Source: Guyparkeria sp. (GTDB taxonomy: Bacteria; Pseudomonadota; Gammaproteobacteria; Halothiobacillales; Halothiobacillaceae). Taken from it: a stretch of 64,000 nucleotides of DNA. The DNA lies in assembly GCA_024636755.1 (NCBI GenBank), contig JAGXGL010000021.1, positions 1-64,000 on the forward strand, read 5' to 3'. A program made the translations under genes and the position numbers. A model generated the notes under the pieces. It made no database searches and had not been told where the DNA came from. It saw nothing but the letters and a program-made list of their open reading frames with translations. Positions 62,027 to 64,000 of the stretch are shown here, one piece after another (positions within the stretch are counted from its first letter, which is position 1; each line of letters begins with the position of its first letter).

Positions 62027-63280
62027 ATGACGAAATCATCCGACACGCGCAAGGAAGCTCTGGAGCATGCGCTGGAACTGGTGCGCCAGTGCGCCACCGA
62101 CGACGGGTTCCTTGCCTCGCCCACCCAGCGGGACAATTATCGCCGGGTCTGGGCCCGTGACGGGGTGATCATCGGGCTGGCCGCCTTGATGACCGGGGAA
62201 GAGTCACTGGTAGCCACGATGCGCCAGACGCTCAGCACCTTGGCACGTCACCAAGGCCCCCATGGCGAGATCCCCAGCAATGTCGATACCACCACGCAAC
62301 GCATCAGCTACGGTGGCACCACTGGGCGCGTGGATGCGGATCTCTGGTTCGTGATCGGTTGCGCCGAGTACTGGCGTGCCACCGGGGATGACGCCTTTCT
62401 GGCGGAAATCCTGCCGTCCCTGGAGCGCGTGCGTTTCCTGCTCGGGGCCTGGGAGTTCAACGACCGCGGCCTGATTTACGTGCCGCAGACCGGTGACTGG
62501 GCCGACGAATATGTCCAGTCCGGCTACATCCTCTACGACCAGTTGCTCTACCTGCAGGCATTGCGCTCGTTTTGCCGCATCCACACCCATGTCCACGGCT
62601 CGGCCGACCATCAACTGCAGGACCGAACCACCCGACTGCTTCACCTGATTCGAGGCAATTTCTGGTTCAATGGCAACGAGCCGGCTGACATCTACCACGA
62701 AGTCTTGTATCAGAAGGGGCGCAAGGCCGCGCCGCGCCGTGACGATCAATACTGGATGCCATTCTTTTCGCCGACCGGCTACGGGTACCGGTTTGACGCG
62801 TTCGCCAATGTCCTGGCCAACCTGTTCCGTGTCGCGAACGACTCGCAGAGCGAGCAGGTCGATGCCTACATCGCGACGATCGCGCCACAAGCCATGCCGC
62901 TCCTGCCGGCCTTTCACCCCATCATCGAAGCCGTGGATCGGGACTGGGAAAGCCTGCAGATGATGTTCTCGTACACCTTCAAGAACAAACCGTACGAGTT
63001 TCATAATGGCGGGCTCTGGCCGATGCTCACCGGCTTTTACGTCGCCGATCTGGCCAAACGAGGGCATAGCGTAAAGGCCCGGCGGCACCTCGACGCCATT
63101 CACGCCGCCAACCTCTTGTCGATGGAAGATGAAGAACCCTGGTCATTCCCGGAGTTCGTGCACGGCCGAGACCTCACGCCGGGCGGGACGCGATGCCAGG
63201 GATGGAGCGCTGCCGCGGCCGTCACCGCCCATTATGCCCTGCAGGGCGAACCGCTTTTCAGGATCGACGACGATGAGTGA
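62027..63280 (+). CDS. Glycoside hydrolase of the (alpha/alpha)6-barrel type, GH100-like
   Basis: This 417-residue cytoplasmic protein has no signal peptide. Blocks seen are RRVWARDGVIIGLAALM, GEIPSNVDT, GRVDADLWFVIGCAEYWRATGDD, VPQTGDWADEYVQSGYILYDQLLYLQAL and FHNGGLWPMLTGFYVADLAKRG. These fit the alkaline/neutral invertase (GH100) or amylo-1,6-glucosidase group, with acidic catalytic residues probably in RDGV/DWADE and near EF-HNGG. The substrate is likely sucrose or a short glucan. Its stop overlaps the next gene, a sucrose-phosphate-phosphatase-like HAD protein, which favours sucrose metabolism. AGGGG lies six bases before the ATG. Confidence 0.7.
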   Translation: MTKSSDTRKEALEHALELVRQCATDDGFLASPTQRDNYRRVWARDGVIIGLAALMTGEESLVATMRQTLSTLARHQGPHGEIPSNVDTTTQRISYGGTTGRVDADLWFVIGCAEYWRATGDDAFLAEILPSLERVRFLLGAWEFNDRGLIYVPQTGDWADEYVQSGYILYDQLLYLQALRSFCRIHTHVHGSADHQLQDRTTRLLHLIRGNFWFNGNEPADIYHEVLYQKGRKAAPRRDDQYWMPFFSPTGYGYRFDAFANVLANLFRVANDSQSEQVDAYIATIAPQAMPLLPAFHPIIEAVDRDWESLQMMFSYTFKNKPYEFHNGGLWPMLTGFYVADLAKRGHSVKARRHLDAIHAANLLSMEDEEPWSFPEFVHGRDLTPGGTRCQGWSAAAAVTAHYALQGEPLFRIDDDE

Positions 63281-64000
63281 ACTGCTGATATGTACCGACC
63301 TCGACCGGACATTGATCCCGAACGGCCACCAACTGGAATCGCGAGACGCACGCGACCTGTTTTGGCGACTGGCCCGACGCCCCGAAGTGACGCTGGCCTA
63401 CGTGAGCGGCCGTGACCGGCGCCTGCTTCAGTCGGCAATAGACGAGTTCTCGCTGCCCGTGCCGGATTTCGCCATCGGCGACGTGGGCACGACGATCTAC
63501 CGCATCGACGACGGCGAGTGGCATGCCTGGGAGGCCTGGGCGAAAGAGATCGCGGCCGACTGGGGTGGCAACAGCCGAGAGATGCTGGCCGAGATGCTCG
63601 TGGATATTCCGGATATCGAGCCTCAGGAATCGGAAAAACAGAACACCTACAAGCTCAGTTATTACGCGCCGGCAGATCTGGATGGAGAGTCGCTTGCCGA
63701 ACGGATTGGCGAGCGCCTTGCCGAGGCCGGGGTGCGCAGCAGTGTCATCTGGAGCATCGACGAGATGCGCGACGTGGGATTGGTCGATGTCTTGCCGGCC
63801 GGGGCCACCAAGGTACACGCGATCCGTTTTCTCCAGGCGCATCTGCACGCCTCCCCGAGCCGGACGGTCTTCGCCGGCGACAGCGGCAATGACCTGCCCG
63901 TGCTGACGAGTGGTCTTCAGGCGATCGTGGTGGCCAATGCCAGGGATGAGATCAAGCAGGCTGCCATCCACGCCACGGCCGAGCGTGGTGCCGGGGATTG
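63273..64000 (+). CDS. HAD-IIB phosphatase, sucrose-phosphate phosphatase-like (C-terminus cut)
   Basis: The open frame runs from ATG 63273 off the window end (242 codons visible). HAD motif I is CTDLDRTLIP (nucleophile and acid Asp), motif II is in AYVSGRD, motif III Lys is in PAGATKVHAIRFL, and motif IV is FAGDSGNDLPVL. The region after it, IVVANARDEIKQAA, resembles the VGNAQPEL block of sucrose-6-phosphate and mannosylfructose-phosphate phosphatases. It should dephosphorylate a sugar phosphate. The eight-base overlap with the GH100-like gene suggests one sucrose-related operon continuing past the window. Confidence 0.78.
   Translation, partial: MSELLICTDLDRTLIPNGHQLESRDARDLFWRLARRPEVTLAYVSGRDRRLLQSAIDEFSLPVPDFAIGDVGTTIYRIDDGEWHAWEAWAKEIAADWGGNSREMLAEMLVDIPDIEPQESEKQNTYKLSYYAPADLDGESLAERIGERLAEAGVRSSVIWSIDEMRDVGLVDVLPAGATKVHAIRFLQAHLHASPSRTVFAGDSGNDLPVLTSGLQAIVVANARDEIKQAAIHATAERGAGD

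Overview
The window is about 64 kb of GC-rich, gene-dense chromosomal DNA with almost no mobile DNA. The gene set (SspA/SspB, LexA close to the E. coli protein, FtsK-LolA-RarA, DapB-CarA-CarB-GreA, a Nif3-family gene before PetABC, EttA, Orn, RsgA) points to a gammaproteobacterium. An environmental, aerobic or facultative, possibly halotolerant member near Halothiobacillaceae/Chromatiales is my guess. No rRNA, prophage, insertion sequence or CRISPR array was seen.

Layout. 0-3 kb: end of an RND efflux permease, two initiator tRNA genes each with its own terminator, and metG. 3-5.4 kb: a divergent heptosyltransferase-like gene overlapping murB. 5.4-8.9 kb: a leftward pair of uncharacterised membrane proteins, one with a periplasmic von Willebrand factor A (VWA) domain and one with a coiled coil and an acidic tail. 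9-12.4 kb: ettA, an HDOD protein and an M48 lipoprotein protease. 12.4-15.5 kb: an SOS mutagenesis locus, lexA-imuA facing away from imuB with a perfect LexA box between. 15.5-22.4 kb: an LplT-like transporter, a Nif3 protein, cytochrome bc1 (petABC), sspAB and msrB. 22.6-27.7 kb: ftsK, lolA, rarA and an alkyltransferase. 27.7-35.3 kb: an RND pump with its adaptor, a HIT protein, rsgA and mgtE. 35.4-43.6 kb: orn, dapB, carA, carB, greA, serS and an orphan acyl carrier protein. 43.7-51.3 kb, leftward: ferredoxin, coaD, a TauE/SafE exporter and the pyruvate dehydrogenase complex (aceE, aceF, lpdA). 51.6-58.7 kb: argG, then two tandem cyclic-di-GMP proteins with periplasmic PhnD-like sensor domains. 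58.7-64 kb: gloA, a relatively AT-rich non-coding gap with DnaA-box matches, an arsenate-detoxification pair (GAPDH and ArsJ), a glycoside hydrolase, and a sucrose-phosphate-phosphatase-like HAD protein cut by the window end.

How the genes work together. The bc1 complex and pyruvate dehydrogenase are core energy metabolism. The car, arg and dap genes supply carbamoyl phosphate, arginine and lysine/cell-wall precursors. metG with its initiator tRNAs, serS, ettA, orn, rsgA and greA serve translation and RNA turnover. lexA/imuA/imuB, rarA, ftsK and the alkyltransferase serve DNA repair and segregation. The least explained parts are the tandem PhnD-PAS-GGDEF-EAL pair, the VWA/acidic-protein pair, the short promoter-hairpin-terminator unit before petA, and the DnaA-box gap before the arsenic genes. 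All family assignments come from reading motifs by eye; no database search was run.
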